The notes below the pieces were generated by a model, which worked only from the letters and a program-made list of their open reading frames with translations, searched no databases and was not told the DNA's origin. 29,216 nt of DNA from Proteromonas lacertae (lineage: Eukaryota > Sar > Bigyra > Opalinata > Proteromonadidae): positions 1 to 29,216 of the forward strand of contig NGBS01000962.1 of assembly GCA_002245135.1 (NCBI GenBank), written 5' to 3'. The translations under genes and the position numbers were made by a program. Positions 19,801 to 29,166 of the stretch are shown piece by piece (position 1 is the stretch's first letter; each line of letters begins with the position of its first letter).

Positions 19801-20484
19801 AAATAAACCATCTTATAATGATTTAGGACTTGTACAATATCCCATGATGAATGATTTAATATACAATGAACCAACTTTAGATTTAACAATACCAAATCCA
19901 GTTAATACAGATATAGTCAATCCTGACTTATTACAGCGACCTAATAATATTGCTCCAACTATTAATGAAGAATCAGATGAAATTAACCTTCCTCCAAATA
20001 AAGAAAGTATTGATGATAAACTGAAAAGAATAAACAAATACTTTGATAATTTGAAAGAATATAGTGAACAATATAGTAATAGACCAGAAGAACATCCAAA
20101 TTTTGATGCAAATACTTTAACTTATAATCAAGTGAGGAAGTTTATAGAGAGACGTAAGGCAATAATAAAAAATATAGAACGTAGTACAGTAAATAAAGAT
20201 TTAGATATGAATAGAATAGAACTACTAATAGAGTGAGAAGAAGAGAAAAGGTTAGAGAAAATATTATAAATTCAGTGAAAACAAGATTAAATAGAATGTC
20301 AGATTCTATAAAAACTGAAAAGTTTAGTGATGAATATATTAATCCAAACGATAACACTTTTCATGTTATACCACAAAAAGCAAGAAAATATAGCCAACAA
20401 ACACCACAATATGGATCAAAATTTATTGTAACTGCAAATGTACCTCAATTTGTACCTCAATATGAAGAGGTGTCAGTATTTTAA
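16864..20484 (+). pseudogene. Long structural protein region: basic, proline-rich, then coiled coil (broken)
   Basis: One strand holds a series of parts that look like a large filamentous virion or core protein, or two to three adjacent ones. The first part (about 16864-17680) has an acidic Ser/Asp N-terminus, then lysine/arginine-rich helices and a glycine-rich end. The second (about 17700-17990) is strongly proline-rich with repeated PPPPP runs. The third (about 18050-19790) is a long heptad-type coiled coil rich in Lys, Glu, Leu, Asn and Gln. The last (about 19800-20480) is a less repetitive C-terminal region. The 19-nt promoter repeat precedes the first part. It is broken in a few places. 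No homologue is recognised; a host-derived coiled-coil gene is possible but the position among virion genes argues against it. Confidence 0.55.
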
Positions 20485-20524
20485 AAGAAAAATAAATATA
20501 TAAAATATAAGTATTAATTAATTA

Positions 20525-21034
20525 TTATTTTTTATATCCATATGGCAATGTATTGTATTTATCAAAAAAATATCTTTTATCATCATAATAGGTTAAGCCA
20601 GTTTTGTTTTGTACTGTTGTATAAACATTATGATGTATTGATTTGATTTGACATACTTCATATTTTTGACTTTTACTAGCACCTTCAACAAAATCATTGT
20701 ATATATCATAAGTTATTTTTCTAGAAACTTTCACATTAATACCTTTACAACGATTGTCAGTATTAGTATTATTTTCAGAATCATCATTCACTTTCTCCTT
20801 TTCGTATATATAACATTTTGATTTTAATCCTATAAACTGTGTTATAACAAATAGATTTACATTATTCTTATCCTGTTCTTCAAATTTTAATCGATTCAAT
20901 GTACCTGGATGAACAGCTCTATGTATATCTAACTTATAATTTTCTAAATAGGGATTTTTCAAGTTACTTCCATCAATCCAATTATTAAAGATAGGATCCT
21001 CATAATAATGAATATTAAAGGGAAATGAGTACAA
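20525..21034 (-). pseudogene. Family B DNA polymerase, C-terminal part (broken gene)
   Basis: The translation matches the end of Polinton polymerases. It has a NPYLENYKLDIHRAVHPG region, then ITQFIGLKSKCYIYEKEK (the ITEF-GLR-K-Y type block), CKGINVKVSRKITYDIY (the KGVKK..LTHEDY type block), and an ending SIHHNVYT followed by YYDDKRYFF and PYGYKK (the family's DDKRY and YGH ending). It lies on the same strand as the exonuclease-bearing part at 24184-26393. The plus-strand methyltransferase/glycosyltransferase block lies between the two. The pattern is that of one gene interrupted by foreign DNA. The gene is broken. Confidence 0.75.
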
Positions 21035-21139
21035 TTTGAAACCCCTATTTTTTTGTTTTTTTTGTATTCGAAACCTTATGTGTTTTTTTTATCCGTTACT
21101 TTTTGTTTTCGGAACATGAGTTAGTGTATATTTAAATTA

Positions 21140-21940
21140 ATGCATTCTATTTTATTTTTATTAATAACAGCAATTATTGCTATTTTATTACATAAGATAA
21201 TAAAAAAATACATCAACTACATTAGCATAACTAGTAAAAATACATCTACATATGAAAATATCAACACAATATCGAATATATTATCAAACTGTTCTATATC
21301 TCCAATAAAAAGTATGACAATAAAAAACAATAATGACTTTGTAAAATATATAAACTATTTATCATGTAAATGTAAAGGAATTGGATATTGGGGAGGATTT
21401 TGTTTAATGAAAGAAAAGATATATGTAGGAGGTAATAATGCACATGATATTGGTTTATCTAATAAATTAGCAAAATTATTTCAGGATAAAACAGTAGTAG
21501 ATTTAGGATCTGGTTTAGGATGGTATTGCCCAATTATATCTAAGAAATCCAAAATTTGTGATCAGTTTGATGGATCAGCAAATATAGAAGAACTAACAAA
21601 TGGCAAAGTAAAATATTTAAACTTAGCAGAACCTATTAATTTTGATTGTAATTATGATGTTGCTATGTCTCTAGAAGTAGCTGAACATATTCCAAAGATT
21701 TATGAAGATATATATGTAAATAATATAATAAAATGTTGTAAATATGGATTATTAATTACATGGAGTAGAATTGGTCAACCAGGACATTATCATGTCAATA
21801 ATAAAAAACTAGAAGATGTAATTTTACTATTTGAAAAAAAAGGACTTAAATATGATTTAAATATTACAAATATATTAAAAAATGCAACAAAAATTTGGTG
21901 GTTAAAAAATAATATTCTTTATTTCACAAAAAATAAATAA
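21140..21940 (+). CDS. Membrane-anchored class I SAM-dependent methyltransferase
   Basis: This 266-residue protein begins with a hydrophobic segment at about residues 2-18 followed by basic residues, a type II anchor. The methyltransferase fold shows motif I VVDLGSGLGWY at about 119-129, an acidic FDGSANIEEL loop at about 143-152, SLEVAEHIP at about 177-185 and a GQPGHYHVN block at about 212-220. A GIGYWGGFCLM segment at about 80-90 precedes the fold. These blocks match a family I recall from nematodes, other invertebrates and some large viruses whose substrate is unclear. Next-door glycosyltransferases suggest a glycan substrate (inference). It is the only one of the three cargo genes that looks whole. 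Confidence 0.75.
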   Translation: MHSILFLLITAIIAILLHKIIKKYINYISITSKNTSTYENINTISNILSNCSISPIKSMTIKNNNDFVKYINYLSCKCKGIGYWGGFCLMKEKIYVGGNNAHDIGLSNKLAKLFQDKTVVDLGSGLGWYCPIISKKSKICDQFDGSANIEELTNGKVKYLNLAEPINFDCNYDVAMSLEVAEHIPKIYEDIYVNNIIKCCKYGLLITWSRIGQPGHYHVNNKKLEDVILLFEKKGLKYDLNITNILKNATKIWWLKNNILYFTKNK

Positions 21941-22042
21941 TAATTTCTATCAATATCATATTGATTAATATAGTATTTCTTATCAGCTATTTTTATTTAA
22001 TTATAAACCATAATATTTTATTAACTAACTTCGATTATCACA

Positions 22043-23082
22043 ATGCTTTCAAATATATCAATCATAATATTCATATTAATGCTAATAGTATTGATATTTA
22101 AAATTCAAATTAAATATGAAAAAGTAAAGAAATTAATACAAATGTATTATAATAGCAGAAATACTGTTTATGTAAATATCATAGCAGGATTAGGGAATAG
22201 AATTATGTCATTTGCTGGAATTATTTTATTATCAGTTCTATATGAAGCAAAACCTAAATGTATATATTACAATATATATCTTTAGTAGTAAATTGGGACG
22301 AATTCAATTTATTCTATTATGTTAAAGAGTATAATATAACACATAATAAATATAATAACAACATAGTTATAAACATATGTCCATCAAAATTAACTAATAT
22401 AAAAAATATTAAAATAAATGTCAAAATGGATTTTGCGTTTATATGGTGTGATTTGGTTTTTGATTTATTAGATATAGATATATTTAAAAAAAATGTTATA
22501 AAATATCTAATAAAAACAAACATTATTAAAGAAATGAAAATTATATCACACATATATTATCATATTTTAAATAATGTTTTAAAAGTAAAACAAAATATAG
22601 TGAGGAAAGTGAAATATTTTATTAATTATTTCAATTATAATCGCTATGTTGGTGTTCAAATCAGAGTAGGTAATGATGATTTAAAAGAACATACATTCTG
22701 TAAACAGAAAGACATTGAATTAATGATAAATTTATTAAATTATACATACAGCAATATGTATTGGTTCATTACAGGAGATTCACAAAAAACAAAATTGATG
22801 ATGTGTGATACTTTTAAAAATGCTAAAGTATATACAAAAGAGAAAATAAAACATTATGACAAATATAGGAAAGATGATTCTGCTGTGATTGAACATGAAA
22901 TTTTGTCTAAGTCAAGCATCATGATAATATCAAAAAGTACATTCGGTTTATCATCGTTACTAAAATCTGGAATACTAATTAAGAATAAATATAAAAGAAG
23001 TTACGAAATAACAAATAGTTCTATTTATGATGTTATTAGCAACTTTAGATATCTAACATCCACGTTTCACATTTTCTCATAA
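22043..23082 (+). pseudogene. Fucosyltransferase-like glycosyltransferase (broken)
   Basis: An N-terminal hydrophobic anchor at about 22055-22110 is followed by AGLGNRIMSFAGIILL, the GLGNR nucleotide-sugar motif typical of GT11/GT37-type fucosyltransferases. Further on come VGVQIRVGNDD (the HxR/QIR-type GDP-fucose motif), FITGDSQKTK and SSIMIISKSTFGLSS, which fit the C-terminal Rossmann part of the same superfamily. Enzymes of this group transfer fucose from GDP-fucose to glycans in the Golgi. It lies about 100 bases after the methyltransferase gene on the same strand. The gene is broken. Superfamily membership is fairly secure; the exact family and acceptor are not. Confidence 0.6.
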
Positions 23083-23104
23083 ATTAATTTCAAAGCAATT
23101 AATA

Positions 23105-24190
23105 ATGGTTCATAATAATAGAAAATGTATATGTAATGCAAATACATTTATTTTGATAGTAGTTTTTTATATTTTTATTGATATTAATTATGGCTGTAAA
23201 TATATATGTACTATTACCAGTAATAATAATTCAATAGCTAGATATGTTCCTCTATGTTCCTATGATAAAAAGCAAAATAAAATCATTCTATATAGTTACT
23301 ATAAACATCATTTATATTTTAATTATTATATCTATAATCAAATTACTTTCCTTAATTTATAGTCTGCTAAATATTTGTATATTTATAATGTCAGTATAAG
23401 TGTTAAAAAGAAAATTGTGAAAAGAAGAACATTATCATTATGCATAGTAACTATTTATAAAAATATTAACATTTATAATTTGTTAAGAACATGTCTATTA
23501 TATAAGAATATGTTAGTTATGTTGATTCTAAATACTCAAAACAACTTGATTGGTTGAAGAAAAGAGAATGGATAAGCATTATTTACTTTAACATTCCAAA
23601 TATATCTTTCTTCTATTATGGGCAAGATGCTAAATTAAATCATTGTATTAATAATTATAGGTATGTAAGTAAGTATGTCATAATAACTGATATTGATGAA
23701 GTGATAATACCTCAAAATGGAAACAACCTACTTAGTATAATTAAAAAATATGGAAAAGAAAATTATGTATTTCTTTTTAAATCAATACTATTCACAGTTA
23801 ATTATACATATGATAATATATTATATACAAGTAATATTGGATGTATTATAAACAAGGGGTAAGAGAAGATGATAATTAAACCTGAAAAAATAATTAAAAT
23901 AGGTGCACACTTCCCTAAAGAATGGGAAGATAAGAAAAATGTAATTCATGTTGAATTAAAAGATGCATATGTAAGACACGCAAGAAAAAGAATTACATCT
24001 ATTAAAGAATGCCTTAAAATGATTGAAAATAATACAATATTATATTTATATATTTATGTTGAACAAAAAATCAAATCAATTAAATTCTAAAAATTACTCT
24101 CAACAATATTATAGATCAGTTTCGACTTATTATAAGAATATAGGTAAATACAACATTCGTGTTGTAGAAATTCCATATATAATCTATTTG
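23105..24190 (+). pseudogene. GT92 (DUF23)-like glycosyltransferase (broken)
   Basis: A hydrophobic anchor near the start (TFILIVVFYIFIDI) is followed by an ARYVPLCSY stretch. Further on come the family landmarks: a YYGQDAKLNHCINNYR block, the metal-binding signature YVIITDIDEVIIPQ and a late YVRHARKR segment. GT92 includes the C. elegans galactosyltransferase GALT-1, which adds galactose to core fucose of N-glycans. It directly follows the fucosyltransferase-like gene. The gene is broken in several places, and its exact end is uncertain because polymerase-related sequence begins near 24190. Confidence 0.65.
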
Positions 24191-26393
24191 TATAGTTTGT
24201 CTTCATAAGGTAAAGTTTCATCATAATTTTTCATAAATTTGTTATTTGCATCTTCCTTACGCTTACCAATATATAATAATCCACCATATAGACCATTCAA
24301 TATAAAATCATAGTATCCAGGTTCACAAAATAATTTAAGTTCCACATCAGATACATGCAAGAATAAATCAAGTGATAAGCTTGGTAATGAAATATACCAA
24401 CAAGGATCTATGTGAAAAGTATCAAATATATTATCTCTAAAATCATTAAATATAGACTGAAGAATATAAACATCAATTTTCAAGTAAAATAAATTGTATT
24501 CACGTATATTATCAAATCCAAATATTTGATTTACTTCCATAGCAAAATCAAATTCTTCAGGTTTAATAGTTTCATTATCATTCAATTTAGACTTAAAATC
24601 ATCTATAGTAAGATCTTTGAAATTTTCTTCAAAAGCTTCAAGAGATGTCATATGCTCATATGGAAAATAATTCTTTTGAAGTAAGTATTTTTCAATAATA
24701 ATGTCATCTAAATCACTAAAATTCTCATAAATTGTTTTGAATTTTTCTTTCTTAGTATTATTTAATTCTGCTGTAATTTTTAGATCATTAGTTAAATTTG
24801 CTAAAGAACCTGCTAAGAATAAATAACTATCAATAAACACCAAATTTTTGTATTGTATACACTTATAGTTTTCATCTGTATTAGGTATAATATTGAGCGG
24901 ACTATTAGTTATTGCAGCAAATTTGGCTAATTCCTTTACTATGAAATGCTGATCGTATTTCATAGCATTGTGACCTATTATTGATACTTTTAATTTTTTT
25001 ATATCGATATTTAGAATCTCATTACTACCAATTGAAGCAATATAATGGCCTGTGAAATGATCATGGTGAAGTACCTTTACATGATCAATAGAATTAAATG
25101 GTTTACCACAAAAATCACATTTTCTCTTTTTATTATGTATATCCTTAGCTATTTCATCTCCATCAAAAGGTTTAGGATTAGCTAGTCTATAATTGTAAAC
25201 TGTACATATTTGATCGTATATATTTAATATATCCAATACAAAATCATTTTCAATATTATGATCCTCATTTTGTTTATATTTAATCACAGTAAAACTGTTT
25301 ATATCTGATATTTTACTATCTACATAGATACAGTAGGAATAAAGCTTATGCCTAGCCATAATAGATTGCTCAGTTTTTGATAATTTTATTCTAGTATCAT
25401 TATTATCTATTTCTTCCATAGATTTATATCTACTTAAATTCAATTCATTATCATATGGCACAAAATAAGTTTCAGTATCATAATACATAACAACTGGCAA
25501 TGTTTGGAGGTGAGTCCAATGTCTAAATTTTAAGTATGATTTTTCTTTATCATCTTTATCAGGGAATAATCTTAATACATTCTCTTTATCTTGACAGTCA
25601 TATATTTGGTGACTATTAAAGGATCCATCATCGTAAGTATAGAAGAGACAATATGGACACACAAATATATTATTAGTATTATTCTTTTTATCTATCATTT
25701 TTCTAAATAGAGCAGGTAAGGTATTTATTGTTACATTGTGTGAATTTCCATCTTCATTTTTTATTAGCAATAGATTTACAACACTATATTTTTAGATTTC
25801 TTTTGTTTAGATAAATGAATGGGTAAGAATATTTCTTCTTTATCTTTAGCAATATCAATATAAAATATATTCACATTTAGTCGATTCTTTGTTTCAAACT
25901 TATCAATAGATTCATTGTCTGTAGCATCAACAGGGAATGTTAACATACTCCAATCATGTTTCTTTTCATACATTTTGTATTTTTCAGGTTTATCTTTATT
26001 ACATTGTAGATTATTAGAATATAATGAGCATAGTACACTCCACTTAAAACATTCATTATCTTCATTTATTACATTTGTTAAACATCTAAGACCTTGAAGT
26101 TTAGCAGGTAAAGCAATAAAACTACTTCCACGTATCACTTTAAATTTTGTTACATATAATTCAATAGTATTTACTCTAGCAAAAGTAAGACCACTTTGAG
26201 GATGATTTGAATCATCTTCTGATATTTGTGTAAATATATTCTCCAATATAGTTTGTATTTCACCAACAGTAGACATTTTTGTTATTTCACATAGTCTACT
26301 ACGACTAAATATGGAAACTTCATCATCACTGTCAGTAGACTCATCAGGTATATAAATTGAACGTACAATAAAGAAAAATTTGATCATATTCAT
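24184..26393 (-). pseudogene. Protein-primed-type family B DNA polymerase, N-terminal and exonuclease part (broken gene)
   Basis: The upstream portion carries a RGSSFIALPAKLQGLR block and ECFKWSVLCSLY, typical of the N-terminal region of Polinton polymerases. Then follow a C-x2-C...H zinc-like stretch (CPYCLFYTYDD), the exonuclease motif YYDTETYF, a second zinc-like C-x2-C...HHDHFTGHY block, and the second exonuclease motif IGHNAMKYD. The final NGLYGGLLYIGKRK and ANNKFMKNYDE segments match the stretch ahead of the polymerase domain. The start is uncertain; MSTVGEIQ at 26276 is an alternative to 26393. In the family this enzyme replicates the element using a terminal protein. The C-terminal part lies at 20525-21034. 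The gene is broken. Confidence 0.82.
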
Positions 26394-26420
26394 AGTATCA
26401 GCTAATCCATGTAATATATC

Positions 26421-26867
26421 TTAGATATCACTATTATTAACAAAATCATGATAACATTGTTGCGGAGTACTGTAATTTCTATTGTTATAATTGAAAACCC
26501 ATTTCCTGGTAACACCTTGAGATGATTTATCAACTTCTCTAGCATCACGTATTCTATCATTAAATCTTTGATTTTGGTTAGGTTTTGGTAGGGAAGAAGG
26601 CATTAATCCACCAAAGAATGTATCACTGATTATTGGTATATCATTATTGTATCTTTTTTTATTTTGAATAGCATCTGTACTAAATAATGGCGCTAATCTT
26701 CGTTTTGGAGCTTCTTCTGGTGGTGTAGGTGCAGGTGGTGGTGGTGGTTCATCTGTATGTTTATGTTTATGATGATGGTGATGCTTATGCTTATGATGTT
26801 TATTTTTATTAAAAGTTTGTTCTAGAAGTTTAAAAAATGCTTTTAAAAGCTTTTTATGTTTGCTCAT
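26421..26867 (-). CDS. His-rich, proline-rich protein of unknown function
   Basis: I chose the start MSKHKKLLKAFFKLLEQ at 26867, giving 148 residues; an earlier in-frame ATG adds ten residues of weak quality. The order is a basic amphipathic N-terminal helix (about 1-20), a run of alternating His and Lys (about 24-38), a proline-rich stretch (PPPPPAPTPP, about 42-52), and a C-terminal region ending with KWVFNYNNRNYSTPQQCYHDFV. It lies between the polymerase and the candidate DNA-binding gene, divergent from the latter. The His/Lys tract could bind metal or nucleic acid. No family is recognised. The frame looks whole. Confidence 0.55.
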   Translation of the reverse strand: MSKHKKLLKAFFKLLEQTFNKNKHHKHKHHHHHKHKHTDEPPPPPAPTPPEEAPKRRLAPLFSTDAIQNKKRYNNDIPIISDTFFGGLMPSSLPKPNQNQRFNDRIRDAREVDKSSQGVTRKWVFNYNNRNYSTPQQCYHDFVNNSDI

Positions 26868-26913
26868 TATATATACAGAATTCGCGAAATAAATCAAAAA
26901 TGGAAATATGAAA

Positions 26914-26942
26914 TTTGATTGGTCGGATGATTTGATTGGTCG
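26914..26942. promoter_or_regulatory. Repeated ATTGGTCG boxes in a divergent promoter
   Basis: TTTGATTGGTCG occurs at 26914-26925 and 26931-26942, 17 bases apart, between two divergent genes. The ATTGG core is an inverted CCAAT box, so host CCAAT-binding factors might act here; this is inference. Confidence 0.45.
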
Positions 26943-26974
26943 ACTTTAAAAATAAAAAGAAATTTTCATTTTCA

Positions 26975-27026
26975 TTTTTCTTGACATTTTTTATCATTTT
27001 TTATTTTCATCTCTCCCTTATATAAA
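26975..27026 (+). promoter_or_regulatory. Candidate promoter of the gene at 27027
   Basis: TTTTTCTTGACATTTTTTATCA is followed by a T-rich stretch, a pyrimidine run and TTATATAAAATG at the start codon. The TTCTTGACATTTTTT core resembles TTCTTAACGTTTTTT ahead of the gene at 16048 and CCTGGCATTTTT ahead of the gene at 7708. Confidence 0.4.
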
Positions 27027-27794
27027 ATGAGTAACGAAACACCCTATGAAGCTACAGATGTAGAATTCACTGATTACTACAAAAATCCAAAGTTATGTAA
27101 CAAGTGGATTATTAAAGGAACTGTTGAGAGTATTACAGTTAAGCCTACTAAAACTAGTCAATATGTATTGATTACTTTTGTTCATGATTTGGATCATAAA
27201 GTTGTAATTAATAATGGAAGAGATTTTGAAACATATTCAGCTGATGAAGTGAAATATGTATTGAAACAAATTTATGATAGAAACGAGAATGACTTTATAG
27301 AAAAAATCATTCGTGGGTATTTGATTAGTGTAGGATGTAGAGAACCTCAACATGGTATTAAATACTTCCACAATTTCAATTCCATTATGATATGGGATAA
27401 TAGTAACTATAGAGTTCCATCTGATGTTGATGTTGGTAGTAAAATTGCTGTAAGTGTTGTTGATAATCAAATCTCTATTAAGAGTAATGGTACTCAAAAC
27501 TTTGTTAATCATAGAGTTTGTAGTGATATTGTTGGTTATGATGAAAATCCTGATTTAGCTACAACTATTAGAAGAAGTAATGAGAAGAAAATTAAGAAAG
27601 AACAAGCTAATCAAAACAAATTTGTTTCACCTCCAAGAATTAAGAGAACTAAGATAGAAGATAGTGATTTAATTAGTACTCGTAGACCATTCCCTGCTAA
27701 GAAAGAAATTAGTAATGGTTTTATTAGTGCTGCTAAAGTTATTAACTTTGGTAACGCTTTAAGTGATAAGGATTTGGGAGAGGTAGAAGAATGA
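27027..27794 (+). CDS. Candidate nucleic-acid-binding (OB-fold-like) protein
   Basis: This protein of 255 residues has an N-terminal 165 residues rich in beta strands (KWIIKGTVESITVK, YVLITFVHDLDHKVVI, GSKIAVSVVDNQISIKS), a pattern compatible with one or two OB-folds. The C-terminal 90 residues are basic and flexible, ending in an acidic tip DKDLGEVEE, as in single-strand DNA-binding proteins. It sits beside polymerase and integrase genes, where a replication accessory protein would be expected. No specific family could be confirmed. It is highly regular in codon use, looks whole, and ends 72 bases before the integrase region. Confidence 0.5.
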   Translation: MSNETPYEATDVEFTDYYKNPKLCNKWIIKGTVESITVKPTKTSQYVLITFVHDLDHKVVINNGRDFETYSADEVKYVLKQIYDRNENDFIEKIIRGYLISVGCREPQHGIKYFHNFNSIMIWDNSNYRVPSDVDVGSKIAVSVVDNQISIKSNGTQNFVNHRVCSDIVGYDENPDLATTIRRSNEKKIKKEQANQNKFVSPPRIKRTKIEDSDLISTRRPFPAKKEISNGFISAAKVINFGNALSDKDLGEVEE

Positions 27795-27866
27795 TTTAAT
27801 TATATTTTAATTCATTAATTCTTTAAATATATATCATTCATATTTTATATATATATATTGTTTTGA

Positions 27867-29027
27867 ATGTCACTACAAGATAAAATAAATGAGTTATACA
27901 AAACATATGGTTATTTAAACAAACGAGACTTTATTAATTTTTCTGTAAATGAACTTGAGATTAACTTTAAAAAATCTGATATTAAAAAAGCTAGTAGTGA
28001 ACTTGTAGAGTCTAAACCAGATTATCAAATCACTGCAACTAAAAGGAATAGAATTAAATATGAAATTGAAAAGTTACCTGGGTCATATCAAATAGATTTA
28101 GTGTTTTTCAACAATACAAAAGTTCCATTTTGTTAATTATAGAAGTTGTTAGTCGTAAGTGTTGGATATATTATGTTAAATCTAAATCAGAAAATGATGT
28201 GTATCCAGTGTTTGAAAAATGGTTTTATCAGGGTATGCAACCTAAGGATGAAAACGCTCTTTTTGTAGGGAGTATATTGTCAGATGAAGAGTCTGGTATT
28301 ATCTATGGTAAGAAATTTTTAGATTTGTTTAATAAAAATCATATACGATTTATACTTAAAGAACGTAATGAACATAATATAATGAAAATATTGGATCGAT
28401 GTGTGAAAAACTATAAAAGATATGTTTTATAGAAAAATTAATACATTTTCTGATGAAGAATTTGATAAAATTAACAATATTGAATCATTGTGTAATATAG
28501 TATATACTGTTGTAGATGATTACAATGGCAAAACCACATTCTGCACTCCAATAATCTAACTCCAAATGAAGTATTCAATGATTTTGAAGTCCAAGATAGA
28601 TTGTATAAAGAATCGCATGCTAGAAACTTAAAGAAGCGTAAAAGTGATACTCATTTTAAAGCTGATGATTTTGTAAGAATAAAGGAACGTAGAGATAACA
28701 AACTTCAAAAACTACTTATTATACTGATAAAGTATACCAAATACACAAAGTTGGACCATTTTCATATTCTGTTAAGAACTTGGATGGAACAATACCTAAA
28801 GAATTCAATCCTAGAGATATAGGTTCATATAGATTCAAATCACATGAAATAAAAGAGTACCAGTTAATAGTATTACAACTAATGGTAAGTTTAGATTAAG
28901 ACAAATTCATAGTATAAATAATGAAGCACAACCTATAGAACCAGATATTCAACCTGTACCAGAAGGTAGAAAAAGTAGATATGGTAGAGTATATAAGAAA
29001 AATTCGCTATTTAATGATTTCGTATAA
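27867..29027 (+). pseudogene. rve-type (retroviral-like DDE) integrase of the Polinton (broken)
   Basis: The region begins MSLQDKINELYKTYGYLNK, a helical N-terminal part. The catalytic-core pattern follows: YQIDLVFF early, EVVSRKCWIYYVKSK as the strand after it, GSILSDEESGIIYGKKF in the middle, and a helical stretch after. A C-terminal part contains FKADDFVRIKERRDNK, the entry to an SH3-like DNA-binding domain, then DGTIPKEFNPRDIGSY, and ends near 29027 with a short basic tail. Position at one end of the element is typical. In the family the enzyme inserts element DNA into the host chromosome. It is broken in several places. It is recognisable but not secure in fine detail. Confidence 0.7.
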
Positions 29028-29166
29028 CTTTTTATGTTTTTTATTTATGTTATTTTTTTACATATAAAACAAACACCAATTTTCATCAAAGTAATGAATT
29101 CAAATTGCTTTTTCAAGTATATGGTTTAAAGCATAAACCAGACAAATTTAAAGTATATATTAATAC
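29028..29166. other. AT-rich spacer after the integrase
   Basis: It contains the reverse complement (29067-29078) of the 12-nt string at 5406-5417 and lies between the integrase end and a convergent coding end. I looked here for a terminal inverted repeat matching the left side of element 2 and saw none. Confidence 0.4.

Larger units (their letters stand above)
21035..24190 (+). mobile_element. Inserted cargo block: methyltransferase and two glycosyltransferases
   Basis: About 3.1 kb of plus-strand genes sits between two minus-strand parts of the element's polymerase gene. The left edge is close to 21035, where T-rich sequence with repeated CGAAAC/CGGAAC-type strings begins; the right edge is close to 24190. 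Base composition is like that of the element. No terminal repeats, duplicated target or transposase were recognised, so the mechanism of entry is unknown. All three genes start with a hydrophobic anchor, as expected for Golgi-type enzymes, which suggests common function and perhaps common capture. Confidence 0.6.
7650..29027. mobile_element. Fossil Polinton/Maverick element 2 (near full gene set)
   Basis: It carries the diagnostic set: double-jelly-roll capsid, penton, packaging ATPase, adenain-like protease, pVI/pX-like basic protein, protein-primed-type family B polymerase and an rve-type integrase at the right end. About 21 kb is at the upper side of the usual Polinton size, partly because of an added block of about 3.1 kb carrying a methyltransferase and two glycosyltransferases. 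The left boundary is uncertain; I include the gene at 7708 because its upstream sequence resembles that of the gene at 27027. No terminal inverted repeats or target-site duplication were recognised. Several genes are whole and others broken, with about 10-15 breaks in all, so it is probably a fairly young fossil. Some breaks could be assembly errors. Confidence 0.85.

Noticed and set aside
19464-20357. Several hydrophobic minus-strand frames under the coiled-coil region
   Set aside because: Leu/Phe/Ile-rich antisense translations are the expected shadow of Lys/Glu/Asn-rich coding sequence.
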